NCBI RefSeq assembly: GCF_047948215.1
Contig: NC_134456.1
Span: 11,247,730-11,311,729 of the forward strand
Source: Lycorma delicatula
Lineage: Eukaryota; Arthropoda; Insecta; Hemiptera; Fulgoridae
Reading direction: 5' to 3'
DNA: 64,000 bases
Shown here in pieces: positions 1 through 10,859 of the stretch. Each line of letters opens with the position of its first letter. The first letter of the stretch is position 1. The notes under the pieces were generated by a model. That model worked only from the letters and a program-made list of their open reading frames with translations, did not search any database and was not told the DNA's origin. Position numbers and translations under genes: made by a program.

Positions 1-570
1 ATCAGTTATCTTTCTATGCTTGCAAGTGTTGTGCCAGTAGGGATTCTTTGGACCTTTCAACATAAAATAGAGTTTCGTATTTAAGTTTATAATTTTTATT
101 AAGTTCTTTTAAATGATCAATACTTTTTGTGAACAATTAAATATAATTCAAAAAGTGGCCTGATAATCAATATTGCTTTTGGCTATTGCTTGGTTTGTAT
201 ATAAGTAAAATTGGCTTGTTTCTACTTTATCTTGAATTCATCAATAAAGAGACGAAAATGTTTAATTACTTTGTGACAAATTTATGATTATGATATGGGT
301 GTATGGAAATATCCGTTTTGGGATCCCAGAGTCCAAGTGGTTTTAAAAAAAATGTTTGTATGTCTGCTAAACTTTCAATTGATGGTTCTTCCTTAAGTTT
401 TTAATAATGTGATAATAAGATTCATATTTTTGAATTAAGCTCAACTAGTATAGTTATATACCTTAAAAACTCAATTTTGAAAATAAAATTCTGTGTTAAA
501 CCAATGCAACGAGATACCATGTCAGCATCCACATCAACGTTTGGTCAAATTAAATTTACTTTTCTTGCAG
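1..570. other. AT-rich stretch, no gene seen
   Basis: No coding pattern or recognised repeat. It ends in a good-looking plus-strand splice acceptor (pyrimidine-rich run ending TTGCAG at 561-570). The downstream exons of the minus-strand SLC36-like gene should lie further left, beyond the window. Confidence 0.4.
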
Positions 571-866
571 TGAATTAAAAACGAAAAAAGGCAAGAAGCG
601 ATGAGGATAATGAATTACAATCACCCTCTGGTTCAAGTTTCAAACACTATTACTGCGAAGCCTTCTTCTACGGTTCAAACCAACGTACAACACAGCAAAT
701 ATGAAATTGAAGAGGACTGTTGTCATGAAGATGATACTGGAAAATTCATCAGCCTGGCAAGCACTATGCTGGTTGAAAAGGAAAAAATATCTCTTCAAAG
801 GAAGGTATCTTTGAAGAACTATGAGTTTGAGGCTGATGCCAAAAACCTTAAGAGGAAATTCAAAGG
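571..866 (+). CDS. possible exon or gene remnant, unknown product
   Basis: A plausible internal exon on signals alone: acceptor TTCTTGCAG up to 570 and donor CAAAG|GTACTT at 866/867. The frame from ATG 601 is open through the donor and gives a charged peptide with an acidic patch (EIEEDCCHEDD) and a lysine-rich helix-like tail. A TGA lies in the same frame at the exon start, so ATG 601 would have to be the start codon. A second frame reads a charged run (RSDEDNELQSPSGSS) before a stop, so a frameshifted pseudogene is equally possible. No family recognised. Confidence 0.22.
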
Positions 867-932
867 TACTTTTTGTAAATATTGTGTATAGAGTTCCACC
901 ATCAGCCAGAGTGATGATTAGGGTTTCATTTT

Positions 933-972
933 CCATCAGACCTTTCATGAAATACAATGAAAGGTCTGATGG
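933..972. repeat. perfect 16-bp inverted repeat
   Basis: Arm 933-948 (CCATCAGACCTTTCAT) and its exact reverse complement at 957-972, with an 8-nt loop. It lies 67 nt past the donor of the possible exon at 571-866. It could be a small foldback. Confidence 0.7.
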
Positions 973-2640
973 ATAAATGACCTTTCAAAGATAAATAATG
1001 ACGTGCACGATTATTACAAAGCATAAGTATAATCCCAGGAACATCAGTTTCCAGTGGAATCTGCAAATTCGTTCATGGAGGGCGTTCCAGTGGACTTCCA
1101 ACTTCTGCAGTTTATACAAAATTTAATAAAAAAACAAAAAGGTATTGTCCTTAGTTGTTCAATCAATTTTTCCGGCACATATGATTTAGCTCTCAGAGGC
1201 AATTGTTAAGCAGGCAACACTGCAATGCATTTGAATGTTTATATAACTACCACTCGCATTGTTGGCCAACAGAAGCATAGAAGCAATCATCCAGCTAAAA
1301 ATTCATCTGAATTTTGGAAAAGGTCTCTAATAAATCCTTACTTGGATTAAATCATATCTTTAGAAGTCAGATTTTCTGCAGATAAATCATTTGCATTTTC
1401 ACTGATAAATTTCCATCCGATTAGCAAGAAAGGTGTTTCATCGGTGGAATGGAGCAATCAAAATGTAAAATGAGGTACAGGAAACGCCAGACATAATTGA
1501 GGTTTTAAAAAAAAAACGAATCGTTTTTCCTAGCTATTAGAAATGCTGATATTGCTTTCACAGCAAATACTATCTAGCATTCATTTTGCTCCCTTCATCA
1601 AATTAAAACTGGGCTAATATGCATCATTTATGAGAAAGCATGTTTAAATGGATTAGTTATATTAAGCATTCACTGATAATGGGTTTTCGCTAACAAGGAG
1701 CTATTAGTTGAAACTGCAGTTAGACAATTTGCATCTAAGCCTTGCAAAATATTGTAAAAAATTAGTTTTTTTTTAAATAAGTATTCTTCCTTTTGCTATT
1801 GTGTATTATTGCATAGCACCCCCCCTCATCATAGATCACCCTTCCACCATGAAAGAAGTTAAATTCAGAAAGCTGCCCTCCCTTCTGTTTTGAACTGGTT
1901 ATGCCCCTACCAAACAAGGATGTGTTGTTAATTAGAGTGGAGACCAGGAACCTGAATCAAGGAGTCATTAGAATTTAAATATAACTTGTTCAGCTAGGTC
2001 TTAAACTGTCAACCAAAAATATGGAAAGGTATCTGGATTAATCCGCCACATTACTTAAAAATAAAACAAATGAGCAATAATGAAATAAACAGTATCTCAT
2101 AAGGAGATGCTAATACAGTGTAATTTTTACCAGCTACCTTAATGATTTAGTTGCTTCACTCATGTAATATTGTATGCCATATTTTAAAGTTCAATAGTGC
2201 TATTTATTTTATTAAAATTTTATAAGGAAAAAAATGTTATTCTTATAAATGATGTAATCATTTATGAATTGAATTAAACAAAAAATATGCTTTTAAGAAA
2301 AATCCACAGTTGCCCATTGTTTTTTTAGTCCATCTTTGCCCACTGTTCAAAATAATCTTATTGAATATTTTTATGAATTTACATCTTTTATCCAACTCTG
2401 TGTGTTTAATATAATGTCACTAATTAATTATTTGTTAACTAATTAACAGATAATTATAGCACTAATATAATAGCAGTAATGTTATTATAAAAATATTAAA
2501 ATAATATCTATAAGTGTAGGTAACCACTAATAAATATATTAGATAATATATTTAATATTTATATATTTAATATGTCTAAACATAACACATTTCAGATAGG
2601 ACAATACTACTAATAATGTATTCTTACCAAAAAAGCAAAT
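973..2640. other. AT-rich stretch, no gene supported
   Basis: Mixed-composition DNA up to about 2000, then strongly AT-rich. I looked for minus-strand exons of the transporter here (helices 6-11) and saw none, so either an intron fills it or the gene continues off the left edge. Confidence 0.4.
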
Positions 2641-2659
2641 TGTTAATTAAATAACTTAC

Positions 2660-2938
2660 AACAAAAGTAGTTTGTAGTGCAAACAAAACTCCAAAAAAGA
2701 ATGATGGTATGTCAGTTACTGACCCCATATGTTGCCTTGATGATAATGGTGGAAGATCTTGTATATTATTATATAGTACTACAAGTACACTAAACAGAAC
2801 AAATATACTTGCTAAAGGACAAAATGGGACTAAGTATTTTATTTGTCGTATAAATCCAACAGGTAGAAAAATTACTAACAGAATTATCGAGTACCATCTG
2901 GTATTGATTACTTGTACTTTTGATTGATATGATAATAC
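2660..2938 (-). CDS. SLC36/PAT-like amino-acid transporter, central exon (TM4-TM6 region)
   Basis: A 93-codon exon, phase 0 at both ends: acceptor TCTGTTTTCCAG at 2939 and donor GTT|GTAAGT at 2659. It encodes two strongly hydrophobic helices around RQIKYLVPFCPLASIF, then IQDLPPLSSRQ and IPSFFFGVLFALQTTFV. In the proton-coupled amino-acid transporter family (SLC36; AAAP superfamily) the matching segment reads like IRNLKYLAPFS..LAN, a DLP-type loop, and PLFFGTALFALEG, so order and spacing fit. These proteins move small neutral amino acids with protons across plasma or lysosomal membranes. The next exons lie off the window's left edge. Family assignment is by eye, but the phase agreement with the upstream exons supports a real gene. 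Confidence 0.85.
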
Positions 2939-3084
2939 CTGGAAAACAGAATAAATGTTAAGATAATAACTTTTTTTTAAATATTTCACTTTTATTTAAT
3001 TATTTGCTGTTCTACAAGTACTTTTTTTAGATAATTAGGTGGTTCAGATTTATGCAAAAAGTAGTACAGTCATTAAGATTGGTC

Positions 3085-3690
3085 TTAGGCACCAGACAAA
3101 AAACAACCTTCTTGGGTTGGTTCACAGTCAGTCTTATTATCATAAGAAGTAATATTATTATTATTAAAAACTTTTTCCAAATGATGTTTCTTTCTGTTAA
3201 TCAAAAAGAGTAGCTCAAAGAAAAAACATCTTGCATTATATTCTTTGTATAAACATATCATCAACACATTTAATCTACATTCATAACACAGTACAGCACG
3301 TAAACCCAGAATTTGTAAAATTATTTCACAATTACAAATATTTATAAAATAACATTTGAATTAAATTAATTTAAACAAAATATTTAAAGAAATATTTTGT
3401 ATTATTTTCACCAACAAATAAAGTTAGCAAATAATTGCAAGGCATAAATAGTTAATTTAATTTCTCATTTGAAGCAATCAAATCTTTGCAAATTTGTTTA
3501 AAAAAACCTACTCCTCTTTCTATAATGAGTACATTTTTTTCTAATTCTAAGATTACATAATCTATTAATGACAAAATAATCTTTTGCATTGTTTGTGTAT
3601 GAATTTGATCATCTGCTCCAAATTCTTTATTTGATTGCCAATATTTTCAATAATATCTTTTCAATTCCATCTTAAAATTTTTAATTATTT
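3085..3690 (-). other. two short minus-strand open segments, unassigned
   Basis: From about 3330 to 3085 an open minus frame reads LRAVLCYECRLNVLMICLYK and then a charged tail. From about 3610 to 3437 another reads EFGADDQIHTQTMQKIILSL and ends at a stop. Both look more protein-like than the surroundings, but there is a frame change upstream, no consistent splice sites, and no family I recognise. They are not the missing transmembrane exon of the transporter. Confidence 0.15.
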
Positions 3691-3763
3691 CAGGTGCTCT
3701 AGGGCTTTAGAAACAGGAGTTATTCCTGTTTCTATAGTAAGTGGATTTTTTACACTGTTTAAT

Positions 3764-3788
3764 TGGGACTATATATTATATAGTCCCA
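3764..3788. repeat. 25-bp palindrome beside the LINE tail
   Basis: A near-self-complementary sequence with arms TGGGACTATATA and TATATAGTCCCA around one central base, directly next to the (TA)n tract that ends the LINE. It may have been part of the insertion site. Confidence 0.6.
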
Positions 3789-3800
3789 TATATAATATAT

Positions 3801-3804
<4 letters not shown>

Positions 3805-3854
<50 letters not shown>

Positions 3855-6508
3855 AAAATGTAAAATGTATATATATATATATTTTTTTTTCGTCTTCAGT
3901 CATTTGACTGGTTTGATGCAGCTCTCCAAGATTCCCTATCTAGTGCTAGTCGTTTCATTTCAGTATACCCTCTACATCCTACATCCCCAACAATTTGTTT
4001 TACATACTCCGAACGTGGCCTGCCTACACAATTTTTCCCTTCTACCTGTCCTTCCAATATTAAAGCGACTATTCCAGGATGCCTTAGTATGTGGCCTATA
4101 AGTCTGTCTCTTCTTTTAACTATATTTTTCCAAATGCTTCTTTCTTCATCTATTTGCCACAACACATTTTCATTTGTCACATTATCCACCCATCTGATTT
4201 TTAACATTCTCCTATAGCACCACATTTCAAAAGCTTCTAATCTTTTCTTCTCAGATATTCCGATTGTCCAAGTTTCACTTCCATATAAAGCGACACTCCA
4301 AACATACACTTTCAAAAAACTTTTCCTGAGATTTAAATTAATTTTTGATGTAAACAAATTATATTTCTTACTGAAGGCTCGTTTAGCTTGTGCTATTCGG
4401 CATTTTATATCGCTCCTGCTTCGTTCATCTTTAGTAATTTTACTTCCCAAATAACAAAATTCTTCTACCTCCATAATCTTTTCTCCTCCTATTTTCACAT
4501 TCAGTGGTCCATCTTTGTTATTTCTACTACATTTCATTACTTTTGTTTTGTTCTTGTTTATTTTCATGCGATAGTTCTTGCGTAGGACTTCATCTATGCC
4601 GTTCATTGTTTCTTCTAAATCCTTTTTACTCTCGGCTAGAATTACTATATCATCAGCAAATCGTAGCATCTTTATCTTTTCACCTTGTACTGTTACTCCG
4701 AATCTAAATTGTTCTTTCACATCATTAACTGCTAGTTCCATGTAAAGATTAAAAAGTAACGGAGATAGGGAACATCCTTTTCGGACTCCCTTTCTTATTA
4801 GGGCTTCTTTCTTATGTTCTTCAATTGTTATTGTTGCTGTTTGGTTCCTGTACATGTTAGCAATTGTTCTTCTATCTCTGTATTTGAACCCTAATTTTTT
4901 TAAAACGCTGAACATTTTATTCCAATCTACGTTATCGAAAGCCTTTTCTAGGTCTATAAACGCCAAGTATGTTGGTTTGTTTTTTTTTAATCTTCTTTCT
5001 ACTATTAATCTGAGGCCTAAAATTGCTTCCCTTGTCCCTATACTTTTCCTGAAACCAAATTGGTCTTCTCCTAACACTTCTTCCACTCTCCTCTCAATTC
5101 TTCTGTATAAAATTCTAGTTAAGATTTTTGATGCATGACTAGTTAAACTAATTGTTCTATATTCTTCACATTTATCTGCCCCTGCTTTCTTTGGCATCAT
5201 AACTATAACACTTTTTTTGAAGTCTGACGGTAATTCCCCTTTTTCATAAATATTACACACCAGTTTGTATAATCTATCAATCGCTTCCTCACCTGCACTG
5301 CGCAGTAATTCTACAGGTATTCCGTCTATTCCAGGAGCCTTTCTGCCATTTAAATCTTTTAATGCTCTCTTAAATTCAGATCTCAGTATTGTTTCTCCCA
5401 TTTCATCCTCCTCAATTTCCTCTTCATCCTCTATAACACCATTTTCTAATTCATTTCTTCCGTATAACTCTTCAATATATTCCACCCATCTATCGACTTT
5501 AGCTTTCGTATTATATATTGGTGTACCATCTTTGTTTAACACATTATTTGATTTTAATTTATGTACCCCAAAATTTTCCTTAACTTTCCTGTATGCTCCG
5601 TCTATTTTACCAATGTTCATTTCTCTTTCCACTTCTGAACACTTTTCTTTAATCCACTCTTCTTTCGCCAGTTTGCACTTCCTATTTATAGCATTTCTTA
5701 ATTGCCGATAGTTCCTTTTACTTTCTTCATCATTAGCATTCTTATATTTTCTACGTTCATCCATCAGCTGCAATATATCGTCTGAAACCCAAGGTTTTCT
5801 ACCAGTTCTCTTTATTCCGCCTAAGTTTGCTTCTGCTGATTTAAGAATTTCCTTTTTAACATTCTCCCATTCTTCTTCTACATTTTCTACCTTATCTTTT
5901 TTTCTCAGACCTCTTGCGATGTCCTCCTCAAAAATCTTCTTTACCTCCTCTTCCTCAAGCTTCTCTAAATTCCACCGATTCATCTGACAACTTTTCTTCA
6001 GGTTTTTAAACCCCAATCTACATTTCATTATCACCAAATTATGGTCGCTATCAATGTCTGCTCCAGGGTAAGTTTTGCAGTCAACGAGTTGATTTCTAAA
6101 TCTTTGCTTAACCATGATATAATCTATCTGATACCTTCCAGTATCGCCTGGCTTTTTCCAAGTGTATATTCTTCTATTATGATTTTTAAATTGGGTGTTG
6201 GCAATTACTAAATTATACTTCGTGCAAAACTCTATAAGTCGGTCCCCTCTTTCATTCCTTTTGCCCAGCCCGTATTCACCCACTATATTTCCTTCCTTGC
6301 CTTTTCCAATGCTTGCATTCCAATCTCCAACTATTATTAAATTTTCATCTCCTTTTACGTGTTTAATTGCTTCATCAATCTCTTCGTATACACACTCTAC
6401 ATCATCATCATCATGGGCGCTTGTAGGCATATAAACGTTAACAATCGTTGTCGGTTTAGGTTTTGATTTTATCCTTATTACAATGATTCTATCGCTATGC
6501 GTTTTGAA
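3805..6508 (-). mobile_element. RTE-like non-LTR retrotransposon, 5'-truncated, open reading frame intact
   Basis: One element on the minus strand. Its 5' end breaks off inside the endonuclease domain at 6508. The frame stays open above the first ATG as FKTHSDRIIVIRIKSKPK before running into a (TA)n tract at 6509-6522. The 3' end has about 13 nt after the stop codon and then a (TA)-rich microsatellite (about 3805-3891) instead of a long poly(A) tail. A very short 3' UTR with a microsatellite tail is typical of the RTE clade. (TA) repeats on both sides suggest insertion into a TA-rich target. It lies inside the SLC36-like gene, antisense to nothing (same strand as the host gene). The lack of frame damage suggests a recent insertion. 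Confidence 0.9.
3896..6430 (-). CDS. LINE endonuclease/reverse transcriptase (partial N-terminus)
   Basis: 844 codons without a stop. Residues 1-140 are the C-terminal half of an APE-type endonuclease, with GDWNAS at 35-40 and the catalytic SDHNLV motif at 128-133; the N-terminal catalytic residues are lost to truncation. The reverse transcriptase follows: RKAPGIDGIP (363-372), block A FIDLEKAFDNV with its aspartate at 493, SLSPLLFNLYM (554-564), and block C FADDIVILAE (591-600) with D593 and D594 intact. A C-terminal region (LYGSETWT, VGRPRSEYVKQ) is typical of RTE/BovB-like proteins. The polymerase looks catalytically whole, but without the first half of the endonuclease and any promoter this copy is not expected to move by itself. 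Assignment to RTE rather than another APE-LINE clade is from memory of motifs. Confidence 0.9.
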   Translation of the reverse strand: MPTSAHDDDDVECVYEEIDEAIKHVKGDENLIIVGDWNASIGKGKEGNIVGEYGLGKRNERGDRLIEFCTKYNLVIANTQFKNHNRRIYTWKKPGDTGRYQIDYIMVKQRFRNQLVDCKTYPGADIDSDHNLVIMKCRLGFKNLKKSCQMNRWNLEKLEEEEVKKIFEEDIARGLRKKDKVENVEEEWENVKKEILKSAEANLGGIKRTGRKPWVSDDILQLMDERRKYKNANDEESKRNYRQLRNAINRKCKLAKEEWIKEKCSEVEREMNIGKIDGAYRKVKENFGVHKLKSNNVLNKDGTPIYNTKAKVDRWVEYIEELYGRNELENGVIEDEEEIEEDEMGETILRSEFKRALKDLNGRKAPGIDGIPVELLRSAGEEAIDRLYKLVCNIYEKGELPSDFKKSVIVMMPKKAGADKCEEYRTISLTSHASKILTRILYRRIERRVEEVLGEDQFGFRKSIGTREAILGLRLIVERRLKKNKPTYLAFIDLEKAFDNVDWNKMFSVLKKLGFKYRDRRTIANMYRNQTATITIEEHKKEALIRKGVRKGCSLSPLLFNLYMELAVNDVKEQFRFGVTVQGEKIKMLRFADDIVILAESKKDLEETMNGIDEVLRKNYRMKINKNKTKVMKCSRNNKDGPLNVKIGGEKIMEVEEFCYLGSKITKDERSRSDIKCRIAQAKRAFSKKYNLFTSKINLNLRKSFLKVYVWSVALYGSETWTIGISEKKRLEAFEMWCYRRMLKIRWVDNVTNENVLWQIDEERSIWKNIVKRRDRLIGHILRHPGIVALILEGQVEGKNCVGRPRSEYVKQIVGDVGCRGYTEMKRLALDRESWRAASNQSND

Positions 6509-6535
6509 TATATATATATATACATTTTTTGATAC

Positions 6536-6798
6536 CTTTCTTTCTTTTTCTGTTTAGCTTCCAGAACCACCAAAAGGTATTACTTCAGAGGATGATATGT
6601 ATGCATGTAAATAAAGTGTAGTCTTGTACAGTCACAGGTCGATTATTCCTGAGATGTGTAGTTAATTGAAACCCAATCACCAAACAACACCAGTACCTGC
6701 AATCTAGTATTCAAATCTATACAAAAGTAACTGCCATTACTAGGATTTGAACCTTAAAACTCTTGATTTTGAAATCAGCTGATTTGTGATGACGAGAT
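6536..6798 (-). mobile_element. SINE-A copy 1 (tRNA-derived), head truncated
   Basis: Minus orientation. The tail is the TTTCTTTCTTTTTCTG block at the left. The body contains the family core (GATGATATGTA, TGAGATGTG.AGTTAATTGAAACCCAA) and a B box (GGTTCAAATCC on the minus strand, 6747-6757). It diverges after the AAATCAGCTGATTT palindrome, so the A-box end is missing. It abuts the 5' end of the LINE within about 20 bp. Confidence 0.8.
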
Positions 6799-8017
6799 GT
6801 TGTTAAGTGTTTGAAAATATTTAATGGCAGACAATTTTTATTTATTATAATACATAACTGCTAGTTATAAATAAAGCTTAAAAATTTAGTATTTTAATGA
6901 AATACTGTCACAATCACTCCATTCTCTTCAGCATTAAGACGCATTGCAATTTTTTTTTGCAAAAAGAAATTTTGTACAGATTTCTTCCTGAAGAATTTTT
7001 TGTCTAAAGAAGTTTAAACTATTAAAAAATAGCAAGGTATGATTCAGAAAAGGAGAAATAGATTTTCTAAATATTGTAGCGTGACAAATCTTTCAGATTG
7101 TAAATGTCAAAGTTTAATTTTGGACATTAATAATCAGTATTAGTTTTATAGTTTACAGTTATATATTATATCTGCAAGAATTTCATGTTTCTACTTTACA
7201 AATAATTTTAACATCTATAAATACAAGACGTATTGCAACAACATTATCATTCTCTAATAAAAAAAGTGTTATGTACCCCTTTCTGACATGAAAATTATCT
7301 CTACTCAGTCGAGTAAACTTTATGAGCATTTACATGTTTATCAATCATTAAGTCATCTGTTGTGTTAAAAAATACAAAACTAATTTCTCCTTCAATATTT
7401 TTCATCATAATAAATTTTGATTTTCCTTAGTGACCGACTTATTTGTTTTAATATCTGAACACTATGCTGACAATTGAAGTAAAATATTAAATATAATTTA
7501 ACGTTTTTTTTTTTCAGTTACCTCTTTCAGAATTGATGAAATCATGTACATGAATATTATACAAGATCCATATTGTAATATGAATTGAAAAATCTCAACA
7601 AATTTCCTATAAAAGTAAAGCAAAATAGTGATAATGATGTAATAAAATTCACCAAGCATTTTAAAATTTTTATTAAAATATCATATTTACGCATAACAAT
7701 TTAAAATAAACATTATGATGATCTCACTATAGGTAAGGAATGTATCATTACATATTCTATTAAGGTTAAATTAACTTTAAATTAATGATCATATTGCTCA
7801 ATTCAAAACATATTAGATGTGTAATTCATAAACATTTGTTCAAGTAAAACTTATATTTTTACTTTCCCATCTAGATAGTGCTATAGATCTAGAAGGGAAA
7901 GTATTGTAACTGGTTCAGCTTGGGCATATGTGGTTTTCAACAGATCTTGATGTTTTGACACCTAAGAACCCAAAAAACTGGATGGAAATATTTTGCATGT
8001 TAATGTTCCATATGTAA
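6799..8017. other. AT-rich intronic DNA, no gene seen
   Basis: No coding pattern on either strand. This lies in the interval that should hold the missing SLC36 exon; I scanned it by eye without finding one. Confidence 0.4.
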
Positions 8018-8390
8018 GTGTGTGTGTGTGTGTGTTTGGTGTTGGCCTCTAACTCAACCTTTATTTCCAGAATTACTGGATCGATTTTGACCAAACTTGG
8101 TCAGATTACTTAAACCTGGGGCATTGATGCCATTAAATTCTCGACTTAAAAGGTCAAGAGGGTGAGGCTGTAGAGCAAGGTCACCCTCAGTGTCTCAAGA
8201 TTTCACTTAGTTAAGGTCATATTTTTCTTAGGCACATTTGTTAACAATTAAAAATAACTATATTTGCAAAAAAATGTTGCAAAGTCGCACCCCCTGCCCT
8301 TTTGTAGTTATTTGCTATGTTGTGATGTCACAGGTGAGCGGTTGAATTAAATAAATGAATAACATTTAAAGCATAAAAAAGTAATTCGGT
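8018..8390 (+). repeat. (GT)n microsatellite plus dispersed-repeat-like segment
   Basis: (GT)n at 8018-8035 is followed by text such as ATTACTGGATCGATTTTGACC and AAACTTGGTCAGATTACTT. This kind of sentence recurs in many insect interspersed repeats. No second copy is present in this window, so the family is unproven. Confidence 0.35.
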
Positions 8391-8466
8391 CTGACTGGGT
8401 CTTGAACTCGATCGTCTGGTTGCTTGATACCTGGTGCATTAAGCCTCGCGGCTACACCAGTATGCC
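8388..8466 (-). repeat. tRNA-like sequence, probably a SINE head
   Basis: On the minus strand a good A box (TGGTGTAGCCG, 8449-8459) and B box (GTTCAAGAC, 8399-8407) lie at tRNA-like spacing. The ends do not pair into a clean acceptor stem and no terminator T-run follows closely, so this is a tRNA-derived repeat rather than a working tRNA gene. Confidence 0.45.
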
Positions 8467-8719
8467 AAACGTAGAAGTGAAATTTGTTCTAGGATGGATT
8501 GATTAAATTTATGTTTAATTTAATCAATCTGGATTTGTCTGGAAGCAACAAATATTGCTACATTATTATATAAAAAACAAAGAATTTGTTTTTTTTTTGT
8601 ATTGTGAAGGCAGAAGAGTTGGGGGAAAGTCAGAGAGGGAGAGGCAAAAACTAATAAATCGATATGAACCACTCCTGTACTGTTTGGAAGCTTACTTGTT
8701 CCCAAGTATGATACTTATA

Positions 8720-9930
8720 CAGTAATTGTGTTAAAACATACTCCAAATCTGCCCCTTTTATATTCCTTGTTGATAATATATCTAATTATATACAAATAAA
8801 AAATTAGTCTTATTGTGAGAAAATCATTTAACAACAATTCATCATTAAACTTTGTTATCTGATTCTTCAGATCAGACCAATCTACCTTCAGAAAAAATAA
8901 AAATACCATTTGATAGATAATGTTTAGGCCCCCTTGCCCTGTAAATTTTTATCTTCCCCAGCTCTCTTAACAAAGTTGTAGAATAATGATATTATAACTT
9001 TAATTTTCATAATCTATTTCTTCAAAATAAAACTTCTTGTCCCTAAAAGGGTTCATGTTCTTCACACTTCAGTTAAATAAACTTGAAATATAATAATATT
9101 CAATATTTCTTTTTTCAAATTACTCTATACCTTACAGAAAAAATTAAAATACTAATGTTGTTCAAAATTTTAAGCCTTCCTTGTCACTGCAGACCTTTAA
9201 CCATCAGCCTACCAAAAAAGAATCTAACAAAAAATGAAGTAGTGTTCAATTTGTTCTTTTTCAAAATATTTTCTGTCTCCAAATCATACAGTAAAAGATG
9301 TTTAGGCCTTCTTGGCTGAAAAGGTCTTACAGTTACCCTTGATTAACAAACACAAAGATTTTTTTTATATGCAAACAATTTTTTCTCAAAATAAAATTTA
9401 TTTTCAAAAAAAATTCAATCATCTAATAGGTTCTGATCTCCTTACTTCCCAAGAACTTCTAGTTGTGGTCCCCTGAAATAACAAAACTGTGATATATGAA
9501 CCATAATTTTTTTAAAACTATTCTACCTTCAGGAAAATAAATAAAATCTATTGGTGTCCAAGGAGATCAGGCTTTCTTGTCTCATGGACTCTTGTCCCTC
9601 ATCCTTAAGAATACTGAAGCTCCTAAAATTTGAAATTGTGATATATCTGAACCTGATTTCCTTTTTCCAAAATGTAATTTTTATCATACAAAAAAATTAA
9701 AAATATATAATGAGCAATCAATTTTCATCTCTCCTGTTTCCCACAAGCCTGTATTCAAAAAATGAATTTCAAATTAACAAAAATTGAAATATTTCAATAT
9801 TTGAAGTTTTCTTTTTCAAAATTTGTTTATTTTATATTTAAAAATAAAAAATCATACAGGAGAAGATGTTCACACTTTCTTACTACCATAAGTTCTTATG
9901 CTCCTGAAGGGCAGGTTATGGTATTCCCTC
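8720..9930. repeat. degenerate tandem or nested repeat array
   Basis: A loose motif keeps returning: CTACCTTCAG, A/T-rich run, ATGTTTAGGCC, then CCTTGCC or CTTCTTGGC. Instances start near 8881, 9127, 9270, 9522, 9676 and 9835. Between them TTTTTCAAAATTA-type stretches also recur. Spacing alternates around 145-250 bp and copies are diverged, so the unit is uncertain. No coding content. Confidence 0.4.
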
Positions 9931-10859
9931 TGCATTAACGCAACTTTAATTATGAAACACTATTTCTTTATATTTTGTCATTTGAAAATCTAAAAAAAAG
10001 TTATTTACATCAAAATGTCAAGATTTTTCAGAGCTAGTAGTTGACTTCAAAGTCATGTTTCTTAAGATGGCTTTAATCAGTCATATAAATATTTTCTAAG
10101 AACAATATTTACCACTTCTTTGATTGATATTATATGACCACAACTCAAGTGAAACTAAGAATTTCTCCTTGTACTGATAAATCTGAATGCGTGAATACAC
10201 TGGTCAACAAAGATTTTGTTTCATGGTCAATATTTGCTGATCTTATGTACTTTTTTGCACTAATTCTGAATATGAAGTCAGAATTTCCATATCAGCTCCA
10301 AATTTTTTTATAATTTCCTTCCTATTTTTCAGAAATTACATGTGAATGAACAATCCAAGTACAACATATTATTTATTTACTTACTTTATTTATTGTATCA
10401 GTTAAATAGAAAAATAAACTAAAATTTATTTGAGTTGATAAATAGCCATATAAACCTTTTTCTTTTTTTTTGAGGCTTTAGGGGCATTAACTTCTGTGGT
10501 AAGTAGCCTGTTTCCATATCAAAAAAAGAGAACATTTCTCTCCTCCCTGACAAAAACACTAGCAACATAGCCTCAAGACTAGTCTTGTCAGTACAGATCA
10601 TCTAATAAAGAATTCTCTTGGGATATTAAAACCCCAAAAGAAACACAATATGGCAAGGTTGTAAAGAGTCCTTGCCATTTAAAAATTAGTGAAACCAGTA
10701 CAATAATAAACATGTCAAAACACATTAAAACACTTAAACCATTTCTATTTAAATGTTGTCAAAAAATCTGAAAATAAATTAAAACAATAAATCACACAAC
10801 TAAGTTGAATCATATATGAACTAATTTGAACTTCTATTGTCCGGGTTTACCCTTAGGCT
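9931..10859. other. AT-rich stretch, no gene supported
   Basis: The only sizeable frame is a 60-codon minus-strand one at 10419-10601 with no homology I recognise. Nothing else was seen. Confidence 0.35.

Noticed and set aside
3693..3740. Possible plus-strand micro-exon between TTATTTCAG and ATA|GTAAGT
   Set aside because: Good splice signals but only about 46 nt, no partner exons and no recognisable product.
3635..4101. Plus-strand frames through the TA tract and LINE 3' end
   Set aside because: Low-complexity (IY)n translation of the microsatellite and antisense of the LINE.
5265..5711. 148-codon plus-strand frame
   Set aside because: Antisense shadow of the LINE reverse transcriptase; serine-rich because of the opposite strand's codon pattern.
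8520..8705. Minus frame reading ILCFLYNNVAIFVASRQIQ, which recalls the missing SLC36 helix 3
   Set aside because: No GT donor follows the RQIQ position, no proper acceptor precedes it, and the spacing from the C..Y landmark to the end differs from the family.
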